From NCBI GenBank assembly GCA_964402955.1, contig CAYOEZ010000072.1, positions 1-19,289 of the forward strand: 19,289 bases of DNA, given 5' to 3'. Below are positions 12,835-19,220 of this stretch, one piece after another. The first letter of the stretch is position 1; every line of letters starts with the position of its first letter. Source of the DNA: CAYOEZ01 sp964402955 (lineage in GTDB: Bacteria; Chloroflexota; DTOL01; DAOUCN01). Below the pieces are notes generated by a model. The model was not told where the DNA came from, made no database searches, and saw nothing but the letters and a program-made list of their open reading frames with translations. The position numbers and the translations under genes were made by a program.

Positions 12835-12939
12835 CAGGTGGGTGAGGTTTCCATACCCGGCGTTTCAGGTATGCGGCGGGGCGCCGGCTATGGAAAGCCG
12901 GCCTACGACTATTTTTCGTTCTCGAATGGAGTCTCGGTT
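12835..12939 (+). promoter_or_regulatory. 105-base spacer with two hairpins before the C26 hydrolase gene
   Basis: CATACC (12852-12857) pairs with GGTATG (12868-12873). GCCGGC (12883-12888) pairs with the copy at 12897-12902 around an 8-base loop, and TTTTT follows at 12911-12915. TTCCATA (12849-12855) and TATGGAA (12889-12895) can also pair, as an alternative fold. The SD for the next gene is GGAG at 12928-12931. It may be a weak terminator or a switching leader; I do not recognise a known riboswitch. Confidence 0.4.
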
Positions 12940-13659
12940 ATGACCCGTCCACTGATTGGCCTGACGACGGCCCTGCGACAAGACTATCCGGGCATCATGG
13001 CGGCGGCGCTGCGCGAGACGTATGTGCGGGCGGTGCGTGATGCGGGCGGACTGCCTGTGCTGATTCCTGCCGGCCCCGAGGATGTACTGCGTGAGACGTT
13101 TGCACGTCTCGACGGTTTGCTCTTGCCAGGCGGCGGCGACATCGCGCCGGCTGAGTTTGGCGAGCAGCCGCACCCGAACCTTGGCGCGACAGAGCCGCAA
13201 CGTGATAGCCTGGAACTGACGTTGTGCCGCTGGGCGCTGGCCGAGGACAAGGCCGTGCTGGGTATTTGCCGTGGCATCCAGGTCATGAACGTAGCGGCAG
13301 GGGGCACGCTCTACCAGGACATCCCATCGCAGTTCACGACAAGCATCCGGCATGCCAGCGACCTCGCGTTGCCGCGCGCGTATATTGCACACGATGTAGT
13401 GGTCGAGGCGGGGTCGCGTTTGGCGGCGCTGCTGGGCCGGGAGACGCTGCCGGTGAATAGCTGGCACCACCAGGCAGTGAAGGATGTGGGGCGCGGGATG
13501 GTCGTGACGGCGCGTGCCGGAGACGGCCTGATCGAGGGGATGGAAGCGCCGGGGCTGCGCTTCGCCGTCAGCGTGCAGTTCCATCCTGAGGACTTATATG
13601 AGACGAGCGAGCGTATCAGCCGGTTGTTTGCGGGTTTCATCGCTGCGTGCCGAGGATAA
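12940..13659 (+). CDS. Class I glutamine amidotransferase-like gamma-glutamyl hydrolase (peptidase C26)
   Basis: The protein belongs to the C26 group that includes PuuD-type gamma-glutamyl-GABA hydrolases. The nucleophile elbow is GICRGIQVMNVAAGG with C110. The remaining triad residues are H215 and E217 in VQFHPEDL. LLLPGGGDIAP (60-70) and NSWHHQAV (173-180) are further family blocks. At 239 residues it has the usual size and lacks a synthetase domain, so it probably acts as a stand-alone hydrolase. The substrate is not decided by the sequence, and there are no putrescine-pathway genes nearby. I chose ATG 12940 (GGAG 8 bases upstream) over a GTG at 12838, whose extra 34 residues look non-coding. 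Confidence 0.87.
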   Translation: MTRPLIGLTTALRQDYPGIMAAALRETYVRAVRDAGGLPVLIPAGPEDVLRETFARLDGLLLPGGGDIAPAEFGEQPHPNLGATEPQRDSLELTLCRWALAEDKAVLGICRGIQVMNVAAGGTLYQDIPSQFTTSIRHASDLALPRAYIAHDVVVEAGSRLAALLGRETLPVNSWHHQAVKDVGRGMVVTARAGDGLIEGMEAPGLRFAVSVQFHPEDLYETSERISRLFAGFIAACRG

Positions 13660-13665
13660 GTTGAC

Positions 13666-14679
13666 ATGGATGTGCTCATCGGTCTGCTCATTGCGCTGAT
13701 CGGCGGCATTGTCACCTCGTTGGCCTATGTGGTGATCGTCTGGCGGCTCGATCGCTACGAGAAGGAGCCAGTGGGGATGCTGGCGCTGGCATTCATCTGG
13801 GGCGCCTTGCCGGCGGTGATCATTTCGGTTGTCCTTGAAGTCGGGCTGGGCGGGATATTTGGCGAGAGCCGGCTGGGCCATGTGCTGGCAGACGCCGGGC
13901 TGGCGCCGATCGTCGAGGAGAGCGCCAAGGGGCTGGCGCTGCTGGCGTTTCTCGTCTTCTCGTACCGGGAGCTGGACGGCGTGCTCGATGGTATTGTCTA
14001 TGGCGCCATGATTGGCTTTGGCTTTGCCTTCACGGAGAATGTGCTATATGTCGTCTCGGGGGTGGCGGAGGACGGGCTGGCGATGGGAATATTCATCCTC
14101 TTCCTGCGCACGGTCATCTTCGGCATCAATCACGCCTTCTTCACCAGCCTGACGGGTATCGGCGTGGGAGCGGCTCGCCTGAGACGCGGCGTGCTGGAAC
14201 GGCTCGTCATTATGTCGGTGGGCTGGCTGTGCGCCGTGATCTTCCATGCCATCCACAATCTGGGCACGGCGCTGGCGGATGTAACGGGGCTGCTCTCGAT
14301 GGGGATCAGCGTCCTGTCGGATTGGGGCGGGGTACTGATGCTGTTGGTGGTGGTGCTCATCGTCTGGCGCAAGGAGCAACAATGGATCAGCGAGGAGTTG
14401 TCGAGCGAGGTGACGCCGGGTTTCCTGACGGCTGAGAAATACACGGCCCTGGCGTCGACGGCGGGGCGGCAGCGCCTGCTGGCCAAAACATTGCGCCAGC
14501 GTGGGTGTGGCGCTTACCGCCGCCTGGGACGCGAGTATGCGCTGCTGACCGAATTGGCGTTCAAGAAGCGACAACTGCGTTTGCTGGGTGACGAGCGGGG
14601 CACGCAAGTTGAGATTGACCGCCTGCGCCTGGCCATCGCCAATGAGAATGCGGCAGATGTCGTCGGCGCGCCCGTGTAG
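13666..14679 (+). CDS. PrsW family intramembrane metalloprotease with long cytosolic tail
   Basis: PrsW-type proteases cleave membrane proteins such as anti-sigma factors inside the bilayer. The motifs are present: EESAK (E84, E85, K88), GFAFTEN (F122, E124), H156 in INHAFF, and HAIHN (H194, H197). About eight hydrophobic segments span residues 1-235. After VVLIVWRKEQQW comes a hydrophilic, helical, Arg/Lys/Glu-rich tail of about 100 residues; the Bacillus subtilis protein is near 218 residues in total. The ATG at 13666 is 6 bases after the previous stop, so the two genes are probably cotranscribed. No sigma/anti-sigma pair is in the window, so the substrate is unknown. Confidence 0.88.
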   Translation: MDVLIGLLIALIGGIVTSLAYVVIVWRLDRYEKEPVGMLALAFIWGALPAVIISVVLEVGLGGIFGESRLGHVLADAGLAPIVEESAKGLALLAFLVFSYRELDGVLDGIVYGAMIGFGFAFTENVLYVVSGVAEDGLAMGIFILFLRTVIFGINHAFFTSLTGIGVGAARLRRGVLERLVIMSVGWLCAVIFHAIHNLGTALADVTGLLSMGISVLSDWGGVLMLLVVVLIVWRKEQQWISEELSSEVTPGFLTAEKYTALASTAGRQRLLAKTLRQRGCGAYRRLGREYALLTELAFKKRQLRLLGDERGTQVEIDRLRLAIANENAADVVGAPV

Positions 14680-14711
14680 CAGCGCATCTGTGATCGTTCA
14701 TGACTTCTAGC

Positions 14712-14746
14712 GAGGCCCTTCCATGCCGATGGTGTGGAAGGGCCTC
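14712..14746 (+). terminator. Perfect 11-bp hairpin after the PrsW-like gene
   Basis: GAGGCCCTTCC (14712-14722) is exactly complementary to GGAAGGGCCTC (14736-14746) around a 13-base loop, 32 bases after the stop. No T-run follows, so it may stop transcription weakly or protect the 3' end. A second smaller stem, GTGGGG (14781-14786) with CCCCAC (14793-14798), lies downstream. Nothing else is evident in 14680-14870. Confidence 0.6.
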
Positions 14747-14873
14747 TGTAGATGATGCATGGCGAGATACCCCATCGCTGGTGGGGGTAACACCCCACGC
14801 TGCTCTGCACCGGTTCGTCTCCTCGCTTGCATGTTTCTCCTGCGGGCTCTGTACCTGTGTGCGGATTCAAGGT

Positions 14874-15065
14874 TGTGTGCTGCTATGGAATTGCACGCTG
14901 AACATTGCTATCTTTGGCTTCTCGATGTGCACCGGCAGCGCCTATGTGCCCTCGCTGGGTGAGTTTCTGGTCATGCTGACGCTGGTGAGCGCCGGTGTGG
15001 TGGGATTTGGCCTGATCGCCAAGTATTTCCCGGTGTTTGTAGAGGAAGGCAAGGCGCACGGATAA
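14874..15065 (+). pseudogene. Remnant resembling the C-terminus of an NrfD/PsrC-type membrane subunit
   Basis: The last 63 codons before the TAA at 15063-15065 include LNIAIFGF, then SAYVPSLGEFLVML, a transmembrane-like stretch and LIAKYFPVFVEEGKAHG. NrfD-type quinol-interacting subunits often end with a similar arrangement: an N-rich turn, Y-x-P-(S/T)-x-x-E, a last helix and K-(Y/F)-x-P. Such proteins have 8-10 helices and about 300-400 residues; here the preceding sequence is unrelated and no start or SD fits. I read it as a 3' remnant left by a deletion. An ATG at 14925 could give a 46-residue single-helix protein, but I consider that less likely. Family assignment is from memory of the pattern only. 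Confidence 0.5.
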
Positions 15066-15076
15066 GCAGGGCGCTC

Positions 15077-15901
15077 CTATTGTGATTGCAGCCTTCGACG
15101 GCTGGCGTCCCACAAGTAGACGCTCCCGACAACAAGCGCGGCCAGATAGGCGGCGAGATAGATGACCTGGCGCGGATACAGTGCAAGGTTGAAAGATCCC
15201 CAATGAGCAAAGGCTGCGATTGTTATCAGCACGAGCATGACCATCCCGCCCCGAACGTAGACGGTGATGGGCGCGAGGCTGCGCGCCGTGACAACGACAA
15301 GCATGGAGAGAGACAGGGAGAGGTAGAAAGCGCCAAAGCTCTGTAGCGTCAGGAGCGAGAGCGGTTCTGGAAAAACGCCACCATAGAGGCCGGCTGCCGA
15401 GCCAACCAGGGCCACCAGGGCAAGAAAGGCCACGAAGAACGCGAAGAGGGCTAGAACAGCGCGCACCCAGAGCGGGACGAGTGCGCCCTCGTCAGCGAGG
15501 CGCGCCCGCACGTGCAGGTAGGAGCCGGCGCTCGCGACAGCAGCAGCGATGGCGATTGCCATCATAATGATGTAGGGCCAGGTCAGGATCGCCCCCAGCC
15601 GCAACCGGTCCCAATGCCCCAACAGAACAGCAGCCTCCGTGAGGCCAAAAAGGGAGACATAGAGAGCGGGCGCCCGGATGACACTCAAACGCCGGTGGTA
15701 GGCCGCGAGGCCAGACATAGCAGCGCCGCCAAGATACCAGGCGCCCATGGTCATTGCTACCATGGGTGAGATGTTCCAGGCGAAGTTATCAGCCGACCAG
15801 CCTGGCGCCAGGAACATGACCAGGCCGACCAGACCGAAGGCGACGCTGGCGGCATACATGAGCATGTGCGCCCGTGGCGATAACGAGACATCGCTAGACA
15901 T
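15077..15901 (-). CDS. Unrecognised membrane protein with two related halves
   Basis: I do not recognise this 274-residue family. About eight hydrophobic segments are visible (near 12-32, 46-68, 76-94, 104-128, 144-170, 184-206, 216-234 and 244-264). Two halves look homologous: GAWYL at 53-57 corresponds to GAFYL at 190-194, and GHW at 95-97 to AHW at 232-234. Both pairs are offset by exactly 137 residues. Charged loops are short and the C-terminus is basic. There is no signal peptide or catalytic motif. The ATG at 15901 has AGGAG upstream and a near-consensus promoter about 105 bases away. It is transcribed alone, away from tyrS and toward the NrfD-like remnant. Confidence 0.85.
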   Translation of the reverse strand: MSSDVSLSPRAHMLMYAASVAFGLVGLVMFLAPGWSADNFAWNISPMVAMTMGAWYLGGAAMSGLAAYHRRLSVIRAPALYVSLFGLTEAAVLLGHWDRLRLGAILTWPYIIMMAIAIAAAVASAGSYLHVRARLADEGALVPLWVRAVLALFAFFVAFLALVALVGSAAGLYGGVFPEPLSLLTLQSFGAFYLSLSLSMLVVVTARSLAPITVYVRGGMVMLVLITIAAFAHWGSFNLALYPRQVIYLAAYLAALVVGSVYLWDASRRRLQSQ

Positions 15902-16010
15902 GTGATTCTCCTCTTATACGTCGCTTGCGTAGGGAGCATAGCAGCCGTGCGGCGATGATGCCGTGCCAATGTTGTGCTGCTTAGGATGCTGTGCCTGCAC
16001 CCGTAATCAT

Positions 16011-16039
16011 ACTATAGCACGTATATTATGTAGTGTCAA
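16011..16039 (-). promoter_or_regulatory. Promoter of the two-repeat membrane protein gene
   Basis: On the - strand a perfect TTGACA (complement of 16034-16039) and TATAGT (complement of 16011-16016) are separated by exactly 17 bases. Transcription would start near 16004, leaving a leader of about 100 bases before the ATG at 15901. The leader contains no obvious gene. Confidence 0.8.
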
Positions 16040-16118
16040 GAGCTTCGCTGCGAGAGCACGGGGCGTGTTCTGCGTTCCGTTCTGGACCTGGCACATGCCC
16101 TGGCTCGCTCCACAGTGC

Positions 16119-16148
16119 TTGACGCACCGGCGCGCCATCGTCTATAAT
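16119..16148 (+). promoter_or_regulatory. Promoter of tyrS
   Basis: TTGACG (16119-16124) and a perfect TATAAT (16143-16148) are 18 bases apart. The start site would be near 16155, leaving only about 15 bases before the GTG start and placing GGGAGGG (16159-16165) just inside the leader. The leader is too short for a T-box, so tyrS does not seem to use T-box control. It diverges from the membrane-protein promoter about 80 bases away. Confidence 0.8.
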
Positions 16149-16169
16149 CACTTACACAGGGAGGGTACA

Positions 16170-17345
16170 GTGCTATCTGACGATGTGATCAACTATCTGC
16201 TGCGGCGCGGTGTGGCGGAGATCGTGGGTGAGGATGAGCTGGTTGGCTGGTTGAAGAGCGGGCGCACGTTGCGCCTGAAGCAGGGCTTCGACCCGTCGCG
16301 TCCGAATCTGCACGTGGGCCACGCGGTTGGCCTGCGCAAGCTGCGCCAGTTCCAGGATCTGGGGCACCAGGTGGTGCTGGTTGTCGGCGACTGGACGGCG
16401 CAGATTGGCGACCCCAGCGGGCGTGACAAGTCGCGCCAGCGGCTCTCGGCGGCTGAGGTGAAGGTCAACGCACAGACCTACATGGAGCAATTCTTCAGCA
16501 TTGTTGACCAGAGCAAGACAGAGGTGCGCTGGCAGAGCGAGTGGTATGGCGGATTCACGCTGGCCGACGTCTTTGAGCTGACGGCGCGCTTCACCCTGGC
16601 CGACATCCTGGCCCACGAGACCTTTCGCCAGCGCTGGGAAAACCAGCAGCCGCTCAGCCTGATGGAGATCATGTATCCGTTGCTGCAAGGATATGACTCG
16701 ATCGCCATTGACGCCGACGTAGAGTTTGGCGGCACCGACCAGAAGTTCAACAATCTGGTGGGGCGGCAGTTGCAGGGCATGATGGGCCAGCGGGCGCAGG
16801 CTGTCTTGCTGGTACCGCTCATCGCCGGAAGCGACGGGCGCAAGATGAGCAAGAGCTTTGGCAACACTGTGGATGTGATCGACCCGCCCGTGGAGATGTA
16901 CGGTAAGCTGATGCGCCTGAGCGACGACATGTTGCCCGTCTACTACGAGACGCTAACCGACGTGCCCGACGCAGAGCTAACCGCCATGCAGCTTGATATG
17001 CAACTGGGCAAGCTGAACCCGCGCGACGCCAAGATGCGCCTGGCGCGCTCGATCACGGCGCTGTTCCACGGGGCAGAGGCCGGGCAGGTGGCTGAGGCGG
17101 AGTTTGTGCAGGTGTTCCAGAAGCACGAGCTGCCGACCGACATGGCAACGACGGCGATCGCTGCCGGCGCAACCGTGGCCGATTTTCTGGTCGCCAGCGG
17201 CCTGGCGGCATCGAAGGGCGCAGCGCGGCGGCTGGTGCAGCAGGGCGGCGTGAGCGTGGATGGGGTGAAGATCGCCCACTCCTCGGCCCCTGCCGTCGCC
17301 GGCATCTGGCGCGTTGGCCCGCGGCGGTTTGTAAGGGCAGGGTAG
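16170..17345 (+). CDS. tyrS: Tyrosyl-tRNA synthetase
   Basis: It charges tRNA-Tyr with tyrosine. The class I motifs are HVGH (residues 48-51, the HIGH equivalent) and KMSKS (225-229). GDWTAQIGDPSGRDKSRQ (73-90) and EFGGTDQKFNNLVGRQLQ are characteristic of bacterial TyrRS. A C-terminal S4 RNA-binding domain covers about 335-390 (LAASKGAARRLVQQGGVSVD). The length of 391 is normal. The GTG at 16170 follows GGGAGGG and a short leader; the frame is open 69 codons further upstream, but the promoter lies within that stretch. The stop codon is inside the left arm of the G-rich heptad repeat. Confidence 0.96.
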   Translation: MLSDDVINYLLRRGVAEIVGEDELVGWLKSGRTLRLKQGFDPSRPNLHVGHAVGLRKLRQFQDLGHQVVLVVGDWTAQIGDPSGRDKSRQRLSAAEVKVNAQTYMEQFFSIVDQSKTEVRWQSEWYGGFTLADVFELTARFTLADILAHETFRQRWENQQPLSLMEIMYPLLQGYDSIAIDADVEFGGTDQKFNNLVGRQLQGMMGQRAQAVLLVPLIAGSDGRKMSKSFGNTVDVIDPPVEMYGKLMRLSDDMLPVYYETLTDVPDAELTAMQLDMQLGKLNPRDAKMRLARSITALFHGAEAGQVAEAEFVQVFQKHELPTDMATTAIAAGATVADFLVASGLAASKGAARRLVQQGGVSVDGVKIAHSSAPAVAGIWRVGPRRFVRAG

Positions 17346-17425
17346 AGGGTGGAGGGGAGTGGGTAGAGGGGACAGAGTAGCATCTCGATGCAAATCCTCT
17401 ACCCGCCACCCGCTACCCTCTACCC
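17340..17425. repeat. Inverted pair of GGGNNNN heptad arrays overlapping the tyrS stop
   Basis: The left arm (17340-17369) reads as heptads GGGTAGA, GGGTGGA, GGGGAGT, GGGTAGA. The right arm (17396-17425) is the inverted array; its complement reads GGGTAGA, GGGTAGC, GGGTGGC, GGGTAGA. The outer 11 bases (17340-17350, 17415-17425) and inner 9 bases (17361-17369, 17396-17404) pair perfectly. The 26-base centre contains a further stem, GCAT-CTCG-ATGC. Each arm fits a four-tract G-quadruplex pattern on its G-rich strand. Lying between convergent tyrS and the nitroreductase gene, it could serve both as terminator. Confidence 0.82.
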
Positions 17426-17429
17426 TTCG

Positions 17430-17924
17430 TTAGAACTTCTCGTGGTGCACCTTCGCCGGGTCGTAGCGCGTGCGCGGGGGCTTCTCTTCGGCGGGATGGC
17501 CGACGGGGAGCAGGCAGAGGATGCGGATGTGCGGGGGGACGCCCAGTGTCTCGCGCACATGGGCTTCGCGCTCAGTGCGCGGGTAGATGCCCACCCATAC
17601 ACCGCCCAAACCCAACGATGTGGCTGCCAGCAGGATGTTCTCAGTGGCCGCTGCGCCATCGGCAATCCAGTGGTCCGAGAGCTTCTCGTCGCCGCAGACG
17701 GCGATGACGACAGGCGCACGCGCGCACATGTCGCTGAAGGTGTGCGTGGCGGCCAACTTCTGGCGTGTTACCGCATCGCGCACGACGATGAAGTGCCACG
17801 GATCGAGGGCGCGCCCGGACGGAGCAGACATGGCCGCTTCGAGCAACTGGCGCACCTGCGCCTCACTCACGTTCTCGTTGGTGTACTGGCGGATACTACG
17901 CCGCCGCTTGATGAGATCGAGCAT
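17430..17924 (-). CDS. Nitroreductase family FMN-dependent oxidoreductase
   Basis: This small flavoprotein would reduce nitro compounds, quinones or similar acceptors with NAD(P)H; the physiological substrate cannot be told. FMN-binding features are the RRRSIRQYT start (residues 7-15), the APSGRALDPWHFIVV block and the GLGGVWVGI stretch. The C-terminal PVGHPAEEKPPRTRYDPAKV matches the family end. At 164 residues it is the compact form, and dimerisation would be expected. It starts with ATG at 17924, one base after the prs stop, with GGAGAG inside the prs end as SD. It is therefore almost certainly cotranscribed with prs. Its 3' end abuts the heptad repeat. Confidence 0.92.
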   Translation of the reverse strand: MLDLIKRRRSIRQYTNENVSEAQVRQLLEAAMSAPSGRALDPWHFIVVRDAVTRQKLAATHTFSDMCARAPVVIAVCGDEKLSDHWIADGAAATENILLAATSLGLGGVWVGIYPRTEREAHVRETLGVPPHIRILCLLPVGHPAEEKPPRTRYDPAKVHHEKF

Positions 17925-17925
17925 C

Positions 17926-18903
17926 TTATCTCTCTCCTAACATCTCCCCCAGAGACTCGCTGTTATGGATACACTTGATCACGTCGCTGAGAAGCGGCGC
18001 TACCGAAACCACGCTGAGTGTCTTGATTCGTTCGTCTTCCGGCAACATGTTTTCGTTTGTCAGGGGCAACGTGTCGGTGATGACGATTTCCTTGAATGGG
18101 AAAGCCAGCAGATTTTTGCGGTAGTTGCCAGAGAAAACGGCATGGGTGGCGCAGATATAGATGTCGCCGGCTTTGGCATCCCTGAGCATGTTGGCGGCCG
18201 CCAACACCGAAGCGCCAGTGTTGATCTCTTCGTCAACCATGATGGCGATTTCCCCGGCCACATCGCCAATGATGTTCTCTGCTGTGACTCTGCCGGTGAT
18301 GGGATCGCGCCGCTTGTTGATGATGGCGAACTGGTTGGGAACGCCCAGCATGAGCGCAAGGTCACGGGCGCGCTTGGCGGCGCCGATGTCGGGAGACACC
18401 ACGACAACGTCGTCGAGCCGGCTGATCTTCTCGCGAAAATAGCGGGCCAGTAGAGGCAGGGCGCGCAGCTCGTCCATGGGGATGTTGAAGAAGCCTTGAA
18501 TCTGCTGTGCATGAAGGTCGAGGGTCACGACACGATTGGCGCCCGCAACGGAAATCAGATCGGCGAGGAGACGAGCGGTGATTGGTACACGTGGTTGGTC
18601 TTTTTTATCGCTGCGCCCGTAGGAGTAGTAGGGGATAACGGCAGTGATACGTCCGGCTGAAGCTCGCTTGCACGTATCGATCATGATCAGTAGTTCCATG
18701 ATATTGTCATTGACCGGGAAGGCGAAGGGCTGGATAATGAAGGTGTCCTTGCCGCGTACGCTCTCCTTGAGACGGACGAAGATGTTTTCGTTGCTGTACT
18801 TAGTCACCTCGACCGGTGTCAACTCGACGCCAAGGTGGCTGCAGATCGCTTCAGCCAGCGCGGGATGAGCGTTACCAGTCAGAATGCGTAGATCGTTGGA
18901 CAC
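17926..18903 (-). CDS. prs: Ribose-phosphate pyrophosphokinase (PRPP synthase)
   Basis: It makes PRPP from ribose-5-phosphate and ATP, feeding nucleotide, His and Trp synthesis. Class I features: SNENIFVRLKESVRGKDTFI, PYYSYGRSDKKDQPRVPITA (91-110), TLDLHAQQIQGFFNIP (127-142) and VSPDIGAAKRA. The PRPP loop is VDEEINTGAS (223-232), whereas many class I enzymes have VDDMIDTGGT; D224 is kept and two acidic positions differ. Length 325 is slightly over the usual 310-320. The start is GTG at 18903 with AGGAGGT (complement of 18908-18914) 4 bases away. No clear promoter is visible between it and the tRNA gene. Confidence 0.95.
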   Translation of the reverse strand: MSNDLRILTGNAHPALAEAICSHLGVELTPVEVTKYSNENIFVRLKESVRGKDTFIIQPFAFPVNDNIMELLIMIDTCKRASAGRITAVIPYYSYGRSDKKDQPRVPITARLLADLISVAGANRVVTLDLHAQQIQGFFNIPMDELRALPLLARYFREKISRLDDVVVVSPDIGAAKRARDLALMLGVPNQFAIINKRRDPITGRVTAENIIGDVAGEIAIMVDEEINTGASVLAAANMLRDAKAGDIYICATHAVFSGNYRKNLLAFPFKEIVITDTLPLTNENMLPEDERIKTLSVVSVAPLLSDVIKCIHNSESLGEMLGER

Positions 18904-19050
18904 AAGGACCTCCTGAGGGGCAGACTATCCAACCAAACCACGGAGCGCCTGCGATTGTCAGTATTTTGTGTCGTTTGCCGTGTTCGTCTGCGTGTGACAC
19001 GCAAGCGGGGTGGGCGCAGCCTGCTGAGATGCTTGCCGCTGGAACATATA

Positions 19051-19073
19051 TGGGCAGGTCGCAGGCCTGCCCA
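19051..19073. repeat. 8-bp hairpin between prs and tRNA-Arg
   Basis: TGGGCAGG (19051-19058) pairs perfectly with CCTGCCCA (19066-19073) around TCGCAGG. It lies 19 bases after the tRNA 3' end in the tRNA's direction of transcription. No T-run follows, so it would be at best a weak terminator or a processing signal. A smaller stem, GCGTG (18990-18994) with CACGC (18998-19002), is nearby. I see no gene in 18904-19091; short ORFs there are tRNA or spacer translations. Confidence 0.55.
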
Positions 19074-19091
19074 CGCAAGAAGCAAGACATG

Positions 19092-19165
19092 CGCGCCTGG
19101 GGGGATTCGAACCCTCGACAGCCAGTTCCGAAGACTGGTGCTCTAGTCCACTGAGCTACAGGCGC
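19092..19165 (-). tRNA. tRNA-Arg (anticodon UCG)
   Basis: On the - strand the cloverleaf is complete: acceptor GCGCCTG (complement of 19159-19165) with CAGGCGC (complement of 19093-19099), D stem GCTC/GAGC, anticodon stem CCAGT/ACTGG with loop CTTCGGA, and T loop TTCGAAT. The loop places TCG at positions 34-36, reading CGA arginine codons. The T stem GAGGG/CCCCC has one A-C mismatch. The discriminator is G and CCA is not encoded, so it must be added after transcription. A promoter lies 27 bases upstream. Confidence 0.93.
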
Positions 19166-19191
19166 ATGGCGGACAGTACTTGTCCACTGTT

Positions 19192-19220
19192 ATCTTACTA
19201 CGCAAGACGCTGTTTGTCAA
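19192..19220 (-). promoter_or_regulatory. Promoter of the tRNA-Arg gene
   Basis: On the - strand a perfect TTGACA (complement of 19215-19220) and TAAGAT (complement of 19192-19197) are 17 bases apart. The start would be near 19185, giving a leader of about 20 bases. That leader holds GGACA/TGTCC arms (19171-19185), either a small hairpin removed by RNase P or an operator. Nothing clear is seen from 19221 to the window end except TGTCTT/AAGACA arms at 19263-19282. Confidence 0.72.

Noticed and set aside
12840..12931. Known riboswitch (cyclic di-GMP type considered because of an AAAGCC..GGCCTA-like string)
   Set aside because: The tetraloop/receptor elements and conserved core of that class are not present; only generic stems are seen.
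12838..12939. 34-residue N-terminal extension of the C26 hydrolase starting at GTG 12838
   Set aside because: The residues have no family similarity, and the ATG at 12940 has GGAG at correct spacing and gives the usual N-terminus.
15963..16169. 69-codon N-terminal extension of tyrS
   Set aside because: The tyrS promoter lies inside it and the family N-terminus is reached from the GTG at 16170, which has an SD.
18955..19146. Short + strand ORF with a PGGIRTLDSQFRRLVL peptide
   Set aside because: This peptide is the translation of the complement of the tRNA-Arg gene, a common annotation artefact.
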